Of a stretch of 64,000 bases of DNA, positions 22,728 through 34,760 are shown piece by piece. The position numbers and the translations under genes were made by a program. How positions within the stretch are numbered: position 1 is the first letter of the stretch; each line of letters begins with the position of its first letter. The stretch lies in contig OZ026624.1 in assembly GCA_964020975.1 (NCBI GenBank), positions 64,284,208 through 64,348,207 on the forward strand, given 5' to 3'. The notes below the pieces were generated by a model. The model ran no database searches. It was not told where the DNA came from and worked only from the letters and a program-made list of their open reading frames with translations. This stretch comes from Hermodice carunculata (Eukaryota > Annelida > Polychaeta > Eunicida > Amphinomidae).

Positions 22728-23098
22728 AATGCATGGACGTAGGGGGAAAAGTTGGGTCCCGGGACCCGCAAATAAATCATGTTTAATACCCGGGGCCCGG
22801 GTACCGGCGGCAAAAACCCTTACTGAAATGATACACAGAAACATATTTCAACTTGCTTTTATCCAGGTACAGTATAATAATTCCATCATTTGACAACATG
22901 CCTATTTCTGAGAGTAAAAAGAAAAAGGAAAAAAAATAAAGAACATTACAGTGAAAAAGGCAGAAATACATATAGATCTATATATTTTTTTTATATCGAA
23001 AGTATTCAGGTATTGAAATTTGATTCGGGACCCAACTTTTTGGCATGTTGGCGGGGGGAGGGGGGGGCGGGTACCTGGGTCCCGAGTCAATGCACTAA
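22728..23098. mobile_element. Small non-autonomous DNA transposon, about 370 bp
   Basis: The 9-mer ATAGTCACT lies on both sides (22,719-22,727 and 23,098-23,106), giving an 8 or 9 bp target duplication. Just inside, the ends are imperfect inverted repeats: AATGCATGGAC at the left, TAGTGCATTGAC as reverse complement of the right. Further in, AAAAGTTGGGTCCCG (22,748) is inverted as CGGGACCCAACTTTT (23,026). An 8-bp duplication is usual for hAT-type elements, which is the likeliest class, but there is no coding sequence. Confidence 0.65.
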
Positions 23099-23637
23099 TA
23101 GTCACTCCAGAAGGCTTCTGAATGAGACCTAGAAGAAATATCTAAGGCTTGGTTGGCAAGTTCCTTTAGCTTCAATCTGAAATTGGTTACACTTATTTCT
23201 TGCATGATGGCAATCTGTTTTAGCTCACCTGTCCATGCATAGTTGACATATATAGGCGGCAATCAAAACAGCAACACAAGGTTTTGCTACAGGGGTTCTG
23301 ACTGCACAGTATCAGGATACCATAGTTGGGTACCAATGCTGCCATCTGTGGAATGCGTCAATGCGTTTCAGAAACATGAAGTCTTCGATACATGGCATAT
23401 TCAGGTAATAACCATTGCAGGGTTTGTGTCGTTGCAATCACATTAAATCTATTCCCACAAAAGATTGCTGACACTTCTAATGCGTTCTATGTGTCTCAAT
23501 AAAATACCCGGAACCATTAATATATGCTTGAATAACTTGTAAACATTCGGATGTAAGATTTTTTCCCCGTGGATCAGATGTTTGCGCAATTTGTCGCATC
23601 TTCATTTCAGTTGTAATTTTTCCAATTATTAAACATG

Positions 23638-23743
23638 CATATATACATACATACATACATACATACATACATACATACATACATACATACATACATTCAT
23701 ACATACATACATACATTCATACATACATACATACATACATACA
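23638..23743. repeat. (CATA)n microsatellite
   Basis: About 26 tetramer units with two CATTCATA interruptions. It gives a spurious MYVC-repeat frame on the minus strand. Confidence 0.97.
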
Positions 23744-24588
23744 TCCCTTAAAATGGAGGTCACCCATATAGGCAGGGCACAATCTGCAATGCTTCGACTA
23801 TATAGTAAAAATGTTCACACAACACATATGTATGCAAGATAAAACATTTTACAGTAAAAAATGGTCCAAATTAGAAACAAGCTAATCCATAAATCAGCCG
23901 GTCAGTTATCCAGGTAGTTCTGCCACCAGGTTCTTTCTGGATTCCCAGCCTTGTATCAAAACCGATTTATACGCGTGGTCACTGGATACTGTAACCATTA
24001 TTTTCCACTTTTAAAAATTCCGAATAACGAATGCGCTCGTGAATTTTTGCCTCAACATAATATTGTTCCTATTCTCCAAACAGTTTATGGAGTATTTAAT
24101 ACTGTAATTTCTGTTTTCTAATTGGAGCAAATCAGAATTTAACGGGCTAAATCTTCGCACCTCTCCATACAATTATGTATAGGATGAGTCTTCAGCGAAG
24201 GATTCCTGCCTCAAAAATAACAAGGATACTATTAAAGTCTTCCAAATTCTTCTCTCTGTTTAGGTTCTCATGTTGAGACAATTATGTTTACTTTGTATGG
24301 TAAATGATTTCTTTGTAATACGGAGGCTTAATATAGCACGAAACTTATCCGGCGATGTTAGTTTCAACACGTGCGAAATCTTGCATTAATTTAATTTAAT
24401 TTAAACATCTTTGTTTAAGCTGGATTACCCTATAGTACATATAACTACTAAAACCATGAGCATTTGAATCATGCAACATAAGTGGTGTTCGGGCTTGGCA
24501 GTGAGCACCTCCTCGTCAGCAAACAATAGACACGGGGCATGTGATGCCAATCATACCTCGTCCTCAGGGAATTACCTTAATAATTGAA

Positions 24589-24593
<5 letters not shown>

Positions 24594-24651
<58 letters not shown>

Positions 24652-24676
24652 ATGGAATGGAATGGAATGGAATGGA
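24594..24676. repeat. Compound (GA)n-(GGAAT)n array
   Basis: About 27 GA units run directly into five GGAAT pentamers (24,648-24,675). The pentamer equals the unit of human satellite II/III, but five copies are too few to call a satellite. Confidence 0.95.
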
Positions 24677-25559
24677 CTACGAGCTCGAGAATCAAAACAA
24701 CAAACGATGCACTATTGTTCTAAAAGAGTGAATTCAATGAAAGCTCTTTCAACCGATGGGTAATTGTTATTCAGAATTCTGGAATTAAGAGCCGTTTAAG
24801 CCTTTCGAAATCTGTATCCTATCCATGACAAGCTTGCTTTACTGTTTGCTGGCAAAATAAACTTAACGTGTGATGAATTCCACGGCTGTACCACTAGTCA
24901 ACAATAAATGTGAAAGTAATGTTTAAAAGTGGATAATTTTCAACGCGTTCGTGTATCAAAAAACAAGCCACCTGTTCGATTAAAATTACCATGACTTTTT
25001 GCACTTCTGCGATTTATGTGAAGCGATTACCCCAAAGATGGTTCAAATCGCTGTCTTTCCAGCAAGTTTGCTCACAAATACAATAAATATTTCACGAGCG
25101 TTGCGTGCACATGCGGTCGGCGAATTGTTTTTGCTGCGGAGTCTTGAAAGTTGACTTGAAGTTGTGCTTTGTTTTGTCGTAAAGAATAATTGTTTTGTCA
25201 TATTTTTTTTTTAAACAAGCACCCTCGATATTGTTTCTGTCTTGGATTAAACGCATTTATTTTCTAAAAAATTGGGAAATAGTACAAAGCCCTATATGTA
25301 TCCCTCTTGTATAAATAAAAGCATAGAAACCGAAAGACATTACACCCCAGGTAATTACAAAGACCAAGGCAAGAAGTACTTCACATCACATTACACTAAA
25401 TATACATGTAGATGACAAAATGCCGAGGCAAAATATTAAGGATGTAATCAAGACTACGCCACGTGGGGACAGTAGATGGGTACTGACTTCAGTAAGTGAT
25501 ATGGAGTAATTGAAGATTGAAGCATAGAATTACATAAGAATGAAACAGTCAAAATTAAG

Positions 25560-27200
25560 TCATATATGGTATAATTGTAAATCATTAAGCTACTGTCCCG
25601 AGCCTTCCTGTAGCATTTATATTCTGATGTACAGCCAAAAATATAGTTCCGTTTTCTTTGCATTGCACTGTTTGGGGCCATATAAAAATGTTCGAACGGT
25701 GAAAGATGCAATAGACAGGACCTTCCTTTTTAAAATATCCCTCAGTACACTATACCTGTTACATTCACAAAAATAGTGAAAAATGTCTTCATTTGCGTTG
25801 CCACAGGAGCACTCGGGGGAGTCAACGAGTCCTCTCTTAAAAAGATCACTTTCAAATTACTACACTTCATGTGAAGGCGTGCCTGTGCAGTTGCTAATCT
25901 TCTATATCCAATATGAAAAAAAAAATGCAAAATTCATTTGCCTTAGAATTTCGTTTCAGCTTAGATTTGAACTCGTCAAGACTTTCAGCTCTCCGAGTAT
26001 CACCGGGCAATTCATTTCATTGCTTAATAATGGAACGAAAAAATGAAAGCCTAAATATTCGTTTTTTGCAGGAATTTCGAGAAAAGTGTAACGTGGCCGA
26101 ACTCTTTGACTAACCGGGTCTGGTACAATATTATTCAAATATTGTGGAGTGTCACCATGTACTATTTTGTAAAAATATATCCGCTTTGCAATTTTCTGTC
26201 TTTCGGATAATTTTCCGGACCCTACTACTTCATATAGGCTCCAAAACATCTTCTGAGTAGTTACCCGCTGAAGACCCTTTAATTCATTTGGGCCAATATA
26301 GCCTATGTCCAAATTCTACATAAGAAGTGCGCAATATGGACAATAGTACTTCCATTATATACATATATAGACAACGACAGTTTAGCTTATGGAGAGTAAC
26401 GAGTTCGGACTGCGGAATAGGGTAATGACTACTAGGAAGTGGTTCTGGACAAAAAGACACAAATGCAATATATTAGATCATGAACTGTACCTTTAGTAGC
26501 ACCTGATACAATACGTCCTGCAGCTCGCTGAACATTTTCCAGCTGCTCGGATTGAGTTGCTGTGCAGCTATCCTATACAATTAACCCATACTCCAAAGTT
26601 GGTCTTATAAAACTAAAATACAAAATTTCTAAAGATTTTTTACTTAAACGAAATAGATATTTCATTATATCAACCATTTTCATACTTTTGGTAACTTGGC
26701 TATGGATATCACTTCACCAAGCTAAATCTGATCTGGCAATTAGACCTGAATGTTTTTGTTCTGTTACATTTTTTATAATTTCATTCTTCTTAAGAAACAA
26801 ATCAGGGTAATATAAAGATATTCGCTTCTCAGATATTATCATACTTTTAGTTTTGGTTGGATTAAAATAAACAAGCCACTTTTGTGACCAGTATTCCATA
26901 TCTTGTAGGTCAAAATTGAGAATATCAGTTGCAAGAACTGGGTCATCTACATGAAAAAAGGATGGCGTCATCAGCAAATAAACGAATCGGAGACTGTATA
27001 ATGTTTAGAATGTCATTGATAAAAATCAAGAACAGCAAATGTCATAGAACTGAGCCCTGGGGGACTCCTGCTTCAACTTTACGCCAGGATGATTCACTCC
27101 CCTGTACAGCAACCCGTTGTTTGCGATCATGAAGATAATTCTTAAACCATGATAGAAGGAAACCTCTGACACCAGCCTTTTCTAATTTATGCAGTAGCCC
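25560..27200 (-). mobile_element. CR1/Jockey-type LINE, 3' half, 5'-truncated, split by a 230-bp repeat
   Basis: Reading the minus strand from 27,190: WFKNYLHDRKQRVAVQ, EAGVPQGSVL, FLIFINDIL, then RLFADDA (catalytic block intact), VDDPVLATDILNFDLQDMEY, YFNPTKTKSMII. After it come FIRPTLEYGLIV and QLENVQRAAGRIVSGATKGT near 26,500. The DNA from 26,475 to 26,243 is then foreign (the repeat also seen at 2,590-2,820). Beyond it the LINE resumes with LSERQKIAKRIYFYKIVHGD and TPQYLNNIVP (25,956-26,240), then RLATAQARLHMKCSNLK and the terminal CSCGN, H, C block near 25,800-25,900. A few stops and frame changes are present. Everything upstream of the palm, including the endonuclease, is missing. Confidence 0.85.
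26243..26475 (-). repeat. Interspersed repeat of about 230 bp, copy 2, inside the LINE
   Basis: Partner of 2,590-2,820 in inverted orientation. On the minus strand the LINE protein sequence stops at HDLIY before it and resumes at EVVGSG after it. A short TATAT-like sequence occurs at both borders and could be a target duplication, but it is too simple to be sure. Confidence 0.6.
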
Positions 27201-27800
27201 AGGATGATGAAGCTTGGCCTACCTCAGCTATTTACCGGCTTGTAAATAATATGAACCTAAAATCATCGATCTGCTCACATTTTGGCATACACTTTGATGC
27301 TAATTTTACCGCTGTGTCAGATACAATTAACGGCTTATTTTCTTTTCTGATTATTCTTTGGCTTGTTTATGTGACGCAAAATTCTGTCTTAAGGGTAACA
27401 GTGTCAATGAAGTAAAATGGGGTCACTATCAGGTTCCGTGACATCTTTCTCGAGATTTGTTCATCAATAACACAGCATGAATGTCACGCCATCGTCGCAT
27501 GACATTCTTGTGGTGAATTTTCAATATTAAAATAGGGTCAGTCCGATGTAGCCTAAATTATATTGAGGAGGGGGTCTTGATATTTGGTATTTAAAAGCAC
27601 TTTGACAATTAATCAGTATCCAACTTGAAAATGTTTTGTGTGTTTTCGATAAAACAATGTGATACCGGGTATATACGCAAAAATGCTTGTTTGATAAAAT
27701 AGTGCGAAATGAAGGATAAAAAGTTCTGTAGTTTATTCAAGGGATTCTGACACACGAAAAGTAGAGAGAATTTTGATAATACGATACATTCCTCTCCCTC

Positions 27801-27852
<52 letters not shown>

Positions 27853-28149
27853 AGGCTATAAGTTAAATTTTAACTATTGTATTCGATATGTATTTTATAT
27901 TACAATGGTTTTATTCGATATTCAGGCTTTTCCAAAGTCATGAACAGTAAAACTGTATTATTCGGTAAAATAGTGTTATTCCATATCCCATACACGGACA
28001 CTACATTCGCGTAATATATATGTGTCAAAAATGACCCAGGGAAAGATGCCTCATAAATATGAATAGCTCACGTACATGTAAAACTCGAAAAACACAGACC
28101 CCTGCAAGTCATGCTGATCTGCTAAGGTAGAGAGAACCCACGCGCTTAA
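27201..28149. other. Unassigned sequence with (CT)n array
   Basis: (CT)n runs from about 27,792 to 27,848 with two short interruptions. Nothing coding is recognised. Confidence 0.6.
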
Positions 28150-28151
28150 TA

Positions 28152-28984
28152 CGAGGGCTGGCTGAAAAGTTCTAAGCCTAGCTGTGAAAGACCCGTACAA
28201 AGTCGATGGTTTTCATTTGTTTCTCTGCATAGTCCCCTTCCAGGTTTACAGTCTTTTGCCAGAGATGCTGGAAGGCCTGGATGCGGTCAAGAAGAAATTT
28301 TCTTCAGCCATCATAAAAAGTCATTCATAGCGGAAATGACGTCATCATTACCAGGAAAATGGCAACCGACAAGTTCCTTTTTCATTTTCGGAAACAGGTG
28401 GAAGTCTGACAGGTCTAAATTGGGTGAATAAGGCAAATGGTAAATGAGTTTGAAGCCACAATTATGGATCGCTGACATGCAGCCACCAATTTGTGAACAG
28501 GAGCATTGTCTTGGTGGAACAGGACTCCTTTAGTGAGCATTCCCCATTGCTTAGCTTTATTAGCTTCACGCAACTGTCTCAGCAGGTCAGCATAATATCT
28601 TCCATTGATAGTCTGGCCTTTTTCAAGATAGTCATTCGCCAGAGTACCCTTGGAATCCGAAAGGATCGATGCCATCACCTTTCCAGCAGAAGGAACCGAC
28701 TTGGCTTATTTTTTTTGAGGGGGGGAGGGGTGATCCCAGGTGATTCCATTATTTAGACCGAATTTTGGTTTCTGGTTCAAAGTGATCATTCAGGTCTCAT
28801 CCATGGTTATAAATTGGGCCAAAAAATCATGGGATCTGCTTCAAAACGGCATAAATTGTCATGGGACGCCAGGAATCTGGCACATTTCTGATCCGCACTC
28901 AAGAGCTTCGGCAACCAGCTTGCAGAAGTTTTTCTCACTGCCAACTCCTTGGTGATAATGTGCTCAACCCTCTCATGAGAGTAT
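28152..28984 (-). mobile_element. Mariner transposon, 3' part (catalytic domain)
   Basis: The right TIR end CGAGGGCTGGCTGAAAAGTT starts right after a TA at 28,150-28,151. Reading the minus strand: SHERVEHIITKELAVRKTSA, WLPKLLSADQKCARF, ITMDET near 28,800 (first catalytic D), MASILSDSKG, GVLFHQDNAPVHK near 28,530 (second D), and PYSPNLDLSDFHLFPKMKK near 28,400 (third D with the mariner 34-residue spacing region). Stops and frame changes are present. The N-terminal half is displaced to 29,866-30,170 by an insertion, so this mariner is interrupted and inactive. It resembles the Mos1/SETMAR side of the mariner family. Confidence 0.88.
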
Positions 28985-29865
28985 AACCAAGCTTGAGAAG
29001 TTGTATCTCGTTTTATAGCATTATTATAGAATTATAAGTACATTTTTCATTGATTTTTATGAGTCGCATACTTGTGTCAAATGTCTATTATTATGGCTTC
29101 ACCCTTGACCTCTGCCCTTCACTTCTGACGAGTCTCTAATTAATATGCATGAGTATCGTCACGCAAAATTTGAGGGGTGTTCACACGTGGCCAGCCACTG
29201 TGTGCCCAGCTTTACCAGCGATACAGACGTTCAAATGTTTAGCGCTCTCGTACCAGTAGTGGGTAAGTTTAAGTTTCCTTGCAGAATTAATTCAGTATAA
29301 ATTATATTTTCTTACGGAAATATTTTCTTAAGGAAAATAATTATATTAGTCCGTAATTGGATATTACATTATGACCAAGTTATAGACTAGGGACTTCGTA
29401 ATGCATTTATTTCGTATGTGTAAAGGCACATCTACATAAGCAATTTAAAGTTGACATTCAGTGTGAACGCAGGTAATACGAGCATTATCAAGTAGGTTGT
29501 TTCACTTAGGAAAGGTTAGTAAGCATGTATACGCAGAATGTAAATTTGCAGCTAAAAGTAATTTTTGGTTGCAGGCCTTTTCTGCTGGGTTTACGCTAAG
29601 CGTATTTAGCGCCTGGTTCATGCAACCGGTGTTACTTTGTACAACGCCAGCACTTTATGGGGCTACGGGCACGAATGCCAGTCGTGTATGTTGTGCAGGC
29701 AATTGTGATGAACATATCTCTTTATCATGGAATGTCGGAATTGCAAATGTCAACCAATTAATAAAGATATTAACTATATCGCACCTGTGTCGCCATTGGT
29801 CCCTGCAAGCAGCGGTAGTCGGGAAAAACTTTCAAGAAAAAAAAATTCTAAAATGTAACTTCGTT
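28985..29865. mobile_element. Insertion of about 880 bp inside the mariner, class unknown
   Basis: The mariner protein reading breaks after GIS at 29,866 and continues with HERVEHI at 28,984, so the DNA between is a later arrival. Its borders carry similar short sequences (AAGAGATA at the right, ATGAGAGTATA at the left), which could be an imperfect target duplication of about 8 bp. No transposase, terminal repeat or poly-A tail is clear. A plus-strand open frame of 157 codons (29,497-29,970) crosses the border into mariner sequence and is therefore not a gene. Confidence 0.6.
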
Positions 29866-30170
29866 ACAAGAGATACCCCCAACACTGGCAACATTTCAGG
29901 TGGTCAATCGTCTATCAGCCATCAACATGTCATGCACCGGGGTAATGTTTTCGTGAATGGTTGCTGTTGAAGTCATCGTGAAGGCTCTCTCTGTCATGCT
30001 TGAATTCAGCGGCCCACTTCTTAACAGTGGAAAAGGAAGGGACATCATCCCTTTAAGTGGAGACCATGTCGGCATGTATCTGTGCTGGAGTTCGCCCTAT
30101 CAGTTGCAGGTACTTGATGACTGCCCTATAGCCAGTTTTGTCCATTTCTGGTAATTTGAATGGGTAGGTT
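29866..30170 (-). mobile_element. Mariner transposon, 5' part (DNA-binding domain)
   Basis: Minus-strand reading gives MDKTGYRAVIKYLQLIGRTP, AQIHADMV, then DDVPSFSTVKKWAAEFKHD and RESL, which is the paired helix-turn-helix N-terminus of mariner transposase, and then a frame-shifted LTIDHL block. It joins the catalytic half at 28,152-28,984. The left TIR beyond 30,170 is not recognisable. Confidence 0.85.
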
Positions 30171-30232
30171 AACAAGATGGTCTGGTAAAAAGACACTAAT
30201 CACACTACAGTTGCAGTTCTTATGTCTATGAT

Positions 30233-30780
30233 TCAGTAAATGATTGTACTTGTTGGTGACAAAGGTTTGTTTAAATCTGATTGACATATTTCACTTAGGC
30301 TTAGAACTAAATTATTATTGGCCATATCTTCCTTCCATTGTTTCACGAAATATTCTCTTATCCTGGTTCCAAATATTGTTGTGGGAAACTCGCCTGTTAA
30401 CAAACCAATATTTCCCAATAGTCTAATAAAACCAAAATTACAAAAAGTGTCTTGTATAACAGTTATCCACTGAAATTTGCCGGTATGTTTATGTTCTGCG
30501 TTGCATAGAAAACAGTCATAAAGTAGTGAGCTTGGCTGCAAGTGGACAATTCACAGCCAATTCTTGCAGATGAGACAAGAAATCTTCAGAGTGAATAGGT
30601 ACTCTTTGAGTTCACTTAGTACCGAAATATTGGTAGATATTTTTGTGTACTCCCAAATAAAATCGCAGAAAACTAAGATGGAACATTCTCAAAAGAGAAA
30701 GAAAGGTCCTCCTTTTGAAAAACATTTTACTGGAGCCAATATATACATGGTCCCACACTTCATTTGCTTATAATGATATT
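30233..30780 (-). mobile_element. LINE C-terminal fragment, decayed
   Basis: Minus-strand blocks: FLRFYLGVHKN near 30,680 (compare the F-LGVHK motif of several invertebrate LINEs), SVLSELKEYL, then FQWITVIQDTFCNFGF and REYFVKQWKEDMA at 30,233-30,480. These match the post-RT region of the same LINE type as 21,270-22,350. There is more than one frame change. It abuts the mariner 5' part. Confidence 0.6.
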
Positions 30781-31008
30781 GGCGATATCAAACTATGGAA
30801 TAGACGCAGCAGTATCGGGATACTTATTTTGCTATTGACACATAGTCATTTGGTCCTACGAGGGCTTTCATAGCTTTGTTTCAAGGTTATCGCACTTTCA
30901 GCCACATGGCTCACACAACCTTGTGTTTCCTTTGAAGTTGTGGCGGCTTTTGATGATTTTAGGGGGTAAGATAAGATAATTGGAAACATACTATCCCTTT
31001 CAACCAGG

Positions 31009-31041
31009 GGCATCACAGGTCAGGGTACCCCTGTGATGCGT
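31009..31041. repeat. Hairpin, 10-bp stem
   Basis: GCATCACAGG pairs with CCTGTGATGC around a 10-base loop. It is isolated and of unknown role. Confidence 0.7.
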
Positions 31042-31107
31042 CCAAGATATACACATATATTCCCGTGGAAATTGCATAAAATATCTTGCACAACTGCTTT
31101 TCTCAGC

Positions 31108-32390
31108 CAACAAGTGTCTCCGGCTGTACCCAGGTAGCAAATCAAAATGACTTGAAACGAGCGTATGCGTAAAAGGAGAAAGAACATCCATTTTAAACAT
31201 ATTTCAACAAATGTACAAGTTACCCAACACCTAACAAAATATTTGTGTGGTTCCGGTAACCCAACCCCATCCTACTGAAAATGCCCAACTAAAATAAATT
31301 TTGCGAAAAATTAAAGAAAAAATAGTTTCAAGCCGCCCTTCTCTAATAATAATTGATCGACCCTGGCTGAAAGATTTTATCGAGAAAGTGGCTCCCGTGT
31401 GCCGTTATTTTGCAGTAAAGTCAACTAAAACACAGCATTTTATTTCAACTTGTCTGGAGGGTTAACTTGGGCCGGGGAAACAGCAAAGCTGCATATAGAA
31501 AATGGTTGTTTGGTGAAACAGCGTATCCCCGCTTGTTCAATGATCATTATCATAATATTTTGCTAGGTTCCAGGTGTATGTTCTCCAAGTTACCAGGGCA
31601 AACCGTTTGTAAAGTATTCTAAAACATGAAGTACTATCTTAACTTCAATCTGCCCACTCGTTTGTGTCTGAAGCAGTTATCGTCGTTAGTTACAAATCCA
31701 AATGTGAGATGATACCTACAGCCCACAAATTATGCAAGTTGGTGAGTGCTATTTTGAGCATGGCACAATGCATCATGGGACAGTTGCACAAAAATACATT
31801 TGATTTCGATTACAACGTGAATTGCAGCCACTGCATATATCATATCATTGTTGATGCTCTGAAAAAATTGCAAAATATACACTTTTGGTTTCATATATTA
31901 TATCCCCCCCCCCCAAAGTTCGGCTCAATACTATCCTCATTTACAAACTATTGGTCGCAGAATCCACAATTTTCGAAATGGCAATGGGTAAGTCTCAATT
32001 CGATATTTTGAAGAGGTATGTCCAAAATATATATGTGATTAGTGTTAATGGAAGGTTATTTGTCGAAGGAATGTAAAGTAAAATATATAATGGGACTTCC
32101 CAGTGTGAGCATTACCTAAAATGTAAATACGATGCCTTGGAATTACCAGTTGTTGGCGGCGGTGGGCCCTAGAAAGGGAATACTGTATCAGAAAGGAATA
32201 CTGTATCAGACACTGAAGACGCCCCCAGGCTATGAATTAAGTCGCAACACTGAGTGGACGTGCCAAGCACCCCTGCTGCCTCAAAGTTGGAGCTGAGTGG
32301 AGAAGGTTGCCCTGATAGTGTATACAGGTCCAGCACCATGCCCGCAGGTTTTTATGTGATTGGTAATAAACACTCATATATCTGGAAAAC
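31108..32390 (+). repeat. R1 repeat, copy 3
   Basis: Starts CAAGTGTCTCCGGCTGTACC and keeps all the R1 landmarks, including TGTGTCTGAAGCAGTTATC at 31,661 and TTTTGGTTTCATATATTATA at 31,883, ending near GCAGGTTTTTATGTGATTGG. It lacks the 650-bp block of copy 1. A 20-bp direct duplication GGAATACTGTATCAGA is seen at 32,178-32,210. Confidence 0.75.
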
Positions 32391-32879
32391 AATACAGCAA
32401 AGATGTCAGATGTTAACTGTCACAATTGGCCAGAGTTTCAGAAAAGGGTCGTTTTCACAGCCAAAAATGTGACAAAAAAGGGCTTCTAATCTTACAATCG
32501 CGATTTCTCGCTATGGAATTATATCTGCCTGTAAATCAGTTTTGTAAGCTGCACCACTTAAAAGCAAATTTATCAATCTTGTTCAAACTTGATTTGATTT
32601 AAACATAATTCTTCTCGATAGCCCTATTTTACAAATAGTTGAATAATATAATGGGTTTTCCAGACATGGAGTGGCACACATGATATATGCACAACGTACA
32701 CGACAGTACGAACTGTGATACCAATTAATATACTAGCTCAAGATGTTACAGATCAGACCTTTTGATAAACATTACAATAAATACACTAAAGAATAAAAGG
32801 AAATTAACTAAGTCACCATAGATTATATCAACTGCAGGGTATCACCATTGATGAAATAAAATGCTGGGCACAATTACTG

Positions 32880-33650
32880 TCTAGTGTAATTCGGTATGTC
32901 TGTGGCAGAATGTCCATACAAGTTTCATGTTAAGAATATTGTGTATCGTACTTTATATGTATTTAATGTTGGTGACTGTTTTATATGACTATCCAGTCTG
33001 TCGTAAAATATTTTCCCTCTATACCTAAAAGTCCCCTGACCAGTAGAAAATTTGTATACTATGACATACATATTTCCTGATGGACTATTTCTTGTACTCT
33101 ATGCACCAATTTGCTCAACATTTTTGAGGGAATTTTTAGAGGTAAAAGGGTGCTTTTCCGTACAAAATTTTGTATATGAGCTGTTCCTTGAAAATAATCA
33201 ATTCGAAGGTCTATTGGCATCCCATGCAGATGTACAGTTCTTGCTTGTTCATTTTTGTTTTGTATATTTTGCCTTGATCTAGCATGTATTTTGACGAATG
33301 TGTGAATTTTGATTAAAGTTGCTTTGAGCAGTTGCCCCATACAATGCAAGCATAATCAATTATTGGTTGGAATAGTCCAGTAGAGTAGCACTGTCTAACT
33401 TTGGCAGAAATAAATATTTTATTTAATTGAGCAGGTGAAGTATACTCTTCGGTGTGGAGCATAGTTTTTAACATGGCATCCCGGGTCGTTTTGGTTTGTA
33501 AGGTCGACATCGTTTGAAATAATGCTGACCTCATAAAGGTCACAGTTAAGCCTAGTTGATCCCAACTGTATTTGAGTATAATAAATGTTAGGATGGCGAT
33601 CACTAAATGAATAACAAACAGGCATATTATCCACTGCTTGTCAGATGGCA
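32880..33650 (-). mobile_element. LINE fragment, post-RT region, decayed
   Basis: Minus strand: GLFQPIIDYACIVWGNCSK near 33,350 is the characteristic I-x-Y-A-x-x-V-W-G block after the palm. MPIDLRIDYFQGTAHIQNFV follows near 33,220, then a degraded FKF-type C-terminus. More than two frame changes are present. Confidence 0.65.
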
Positions 33651-33655
33651 TTTAG

Positions 33656-33889
33656 TTAAGACTTGAAGATGTGAACAGGAACGGAATTTCTGATGTCAGT
33701 AGGCAGAGTGTTCAAAAGCTGTAGGGTATCTGTTAGAAGAGACTTATTAAAGCGCCAAGTTTGGTACTCAGTAGGGCGTACAGAGCAATTACCCCAGGTT
33801 CCTCCCCCACCCGCCCCGCTGGGGGGGGGGGGGGGAGGGCAAACACACATGAAAACCGACAAGGTTTCAAGGTTGGCACAATAGTACAT
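33656..33889 (-). mobile_element. LINE C-terminal fragment
   Basis: Minus-strand frame with RPTEYQTWRFNKSLL and LNTLPTDIRNSVPVHIFKS. The LP-x-x-IR-x-S-x-x-x-x-FK ending is the usual extreme C-terminus of CR1/Jockey-type ORF2. It stands upstream of the 32.9-33.65 kb fragment on the same strand, out of normal order, so it belongs to a different copy. A G-homopolymer (33,822-33,836) lies inside it. Confidence 0.5.
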
Positions 33890-33959
33890 GTGAAATCATG
33901 AATCTACCTACTTTTTTCTGACTCCATTGAGACGGGGCTAGAATCCACCCCAGTAGATC

Positions 33960-34760
33960 ACAAGCGATCTACACTCATAAAAATATGTGTGGAAATATTC
34001 TTTTTAAAGCTAAACTGTATGCTCACATCACGGATACGCTGGGGGATTTCATTCCAAATTTTGGCACCAAAGGAATTTAACGATTTAGAATGAGTGAGTT
34101 TATTATGAATAGAACCACGCTTGGAAAACCTAGTATTGTGGGAATATAAAGCAGGGGCTAATGTAAACTGATTTTTCAAATATAATGGTGTCTGTTTTCC
34201 TTTGTATTTTCCAAATAAAACACAATTGTAATAATGGAATCTTTGTTTTGTATTCATTCATTTAAAAGTGTCCAACATATCCGTAATGTTAGTCCTTGGG
34301 TGACATTCCAGGATGTTTCTCCTGGCTCTATTTTGAATGTGCTGCAATTTGTTGAGGTCTGTATTACACAGGCCAAGACTCCAAACAGTACTGCAGCAGT
34401 CTATATGGGGACGGATTAAGACATTATACAAAGTGATACCAGCACTGATAGGTATACATTTAGCTGCCTTGGACAAATACCAAGAGCTTGGTTAAAGTCA
34501 TTATAAACGTGATCATATGGCTCAGAGAAAGTCAGATGTGAGTGGAGAGTGACAGCTAGGTATTTACAGGAATATATATGATTGATTTTCTCATCATCAA
34601 CAGTTAAATTCAAATCATGATAAGAAGACCAGTTTTTTTGCTATTAAGCATACTGCAGGTCATTCTGATGTGGAGACTGAGCTTATTAGCTTTCAACCAG
34701 GTTGCAACACAGGGCAAATCATGGTTCAAAATTGAAAATTCTACCACTGAAAGAGGGAGG
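33960..34760 (-). mobile_element. CR1/Jockey-type LINE, 3' part
   Basis: Minus strand in order: NKLSLHIRMTCSMLNS near 34,680, YLAVTLHSHLTF (compare YLGVxLDxxLxF) near 34,560, ITLYNVLIRPHIDCCSTVW near 34,420, LQHIQNRARRNIL near 34,340, then PLYLKNQFTLAPALYSHNTR, NSFGAKIWNEIPQRIRDV and FKKNISTHI at 33,960-34,200. This is a coherent post-palm region of one element, with a few frame changes. The 5' part is missing. Confidence 0.82.

Larger units (their letters stand above)
23107..25559. other. No recognised gene; microsatellites
   Basis: Contains a (CATA)n array and the GA/GGAAT compound array listed separately. The remaining sequence is AT-rich. No frame shows a family motif. Confidence 0.5.

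Noticed and set aside
29497-29970. 157-codon plus-strand frame
   Set aside because: It crosses the boundary between the unknown insertion and the antisense of the mariner, so it cannot be a gene.
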